A stretch of 64,000 nucleotides of DNA from JAIBJN01 sp963748205 (GTDB lineage Bacteria > Actinomycetota > Thermoleophilia > Gaiellales > Gaiellaceae). Below the pieces are notes generated by a model, which was not told the DNA's origin, searched no databases, and worked only from the letters and a program-made list of their open reading frames with translations. This document shows positions 63,595 to 64,000 of this stretch, piece after piece. The stretch covers positions 119,143-183,142 of the forward strand of contig CAVVIB010000004.1 in the NCBI GenBank assembly GCA_963748205.1, written 5' to 3'. How positions within the stretch are numbered: the first letter of the stretch is position 1; every line of letters starts with the position of its first letter. The translations under genes were made by a program, and so were the position numbers.

Positions 63595-64000
63595 CGGCGT
63601 AGTGATGGCTCCCCAGGTAGAGGTCGTGCACGAGCTGGTTGGCGCGGATCTCGGCCGGCGTGCCCTCGACGATCACGCGGCCGTCGTGCATCATCGTCAC
63701 CCGCTCCGCCACCGTGAGGGCGACGTCCATGTCGTGCTCGATGAGGATGAGTGTGATCCCGCGGTCGAGCGTCAGCAGGAGATCGGTCAGCAGGACACGC
63801 TCCCCTCGGGAGAGGCCCGCCGCAGGTTCGTCGAGCATCATGATCTTCGGGTCGCCCGCGCGCGCCATTCCCACTTCGAGCTGGCGCTGCTCGCCGTGCG
63901 AGAGCGAGCCCACCTGCGTCGCGAGCTGCTTCTCGAGCCCGACCCGCTCGGCGAGCTCGCGGGCCCGCTCACGGACGCGGGCGTCGCGGCCGGGCAGGCG
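63587..64000 (-). CDS. livG: Branched-chain-amino-acid-type ABC transporter ATP-binding protein (LivG), 3' part
   Basis: This is the last 137 residues of a LivG-type ATPase; the 5' end lies beyond base 64000. It contains the signature LSHGEQRQLEVGMARAGDP, Walker B IMMLDEPAAGLSRGE, the H-loop LILIEHDMDVALTVAERVTM, and the LivG-type tail HDGRVIVEGTPAEIRANQ ending YLGSHHYADE. The signature has LSHGE in place of LSGGE, common in LivG proteins. It pairs with LivF downstream. Confidence 0.9.
   Translation of the reverse strand, partial: RLPGRDARVRERARELAERVGLEKQLATQVGSLSHGEQRQLEVGMARAGDPKIMMLDEPAAGLSRGERVLLTDLLLTLDRGITLILIEHDMDVALTVAERVTMMHDGRVIVEGTPAEIRANQLVHDLYLGSHHYADE

Overview
The window is high-GC DNA (roughly 70 %) from a bacterium. 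GTG, TTG and probably CTG starts are common, and genes sit in tight operons with 1-8 bp overlaps. A PimA-like mannosyltransferase, MenG-like methyltransferase, FabL-type reductase and DUF485/ActP/Acs acetate module point to an actinobacterium, and the overall style suggests the Thermoleophilia (Gaiellales/Solirubrobacterales). That placement is inference. No rRNA, tRNA, CRISPR array, phage or intact insertion sequence was seen.

Layout. 1-10.6 kb: the start of a 4-hydroxyphenylpyruvate dioxygenase, a DMT exporter, fabL, several membrane proteins, an AI-2E family protein, a YbhN-like flippase, and a coupled minus-strand operon (proline dehydrogenase, queuosine-precursor transporter, epimerase, metallo-hydrolase). 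10.6-15.9 kb: acetate uptake and activation (DUF485, actP, acs) plus a double GNAT protein. 16-32 kb: housekeeping mix with ferritin, MenG-like and UbiA-like proteins, a class-A-beta-lactamase-like hydrolase, a coiled-coil membrane protein, a fused exonuclease VII (XseA-XseB), an orphan DNA methyltransferase, a cNMP-binding protein with an alpha/beta hydrolase, and a PimA/flippase/glycerate kinase operon. 31.8-36.9 kb: a regulatory patch with three LuxR-type proteins, an HD-GYP protein, a possible 28-residue peptide and an inverted-repeat-rich intergenic region; GC falls to about 55-62 % from 33.65 kb. 36.9-42.7 kb: a complete Opp/Dpp-type peptide ABC operon. 43-46 kb: an IS1595-type zinc-ribbon protein joined to a membrane-anchored BNR-repeat protein. 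46-50.8 kb: a sugar ABC operon ending in a metallo-hydrolase. 50.95-64 kb: a continuous minus-strand catabolic operon of at least 14 genes that runs off the window.

The most interesting region is that last operon. It joins a LivF/LivG transporter to two UPF0261 (Tm-1-like) proteins, a Tm-1-type TIM barrel, a cupin, an FAD-linked oxidase, a creatininase-family amidohydrolase, two sugar-phosphate-isomerase-like TIM barrels, two Gfo/Idh/MocA dehydrogenases, a class-I aldolase and a DeoR regulator. The set looks like uptake, oxidation, epimerisation, ring opening and aldol cleavage of a sugar- or cyclitol-like compound, and I could not match it to a named pathway.

A second general point: ten otherwise conserved genes carry eleven reading-frame breaks, and every break has the same sense, one extra base on the coding strand. 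There is no shared slippery motif, so insertion-type sequencing errors are likelier than decay or programmed frameshifting. I annotate these genes across the break and state the approximate site.
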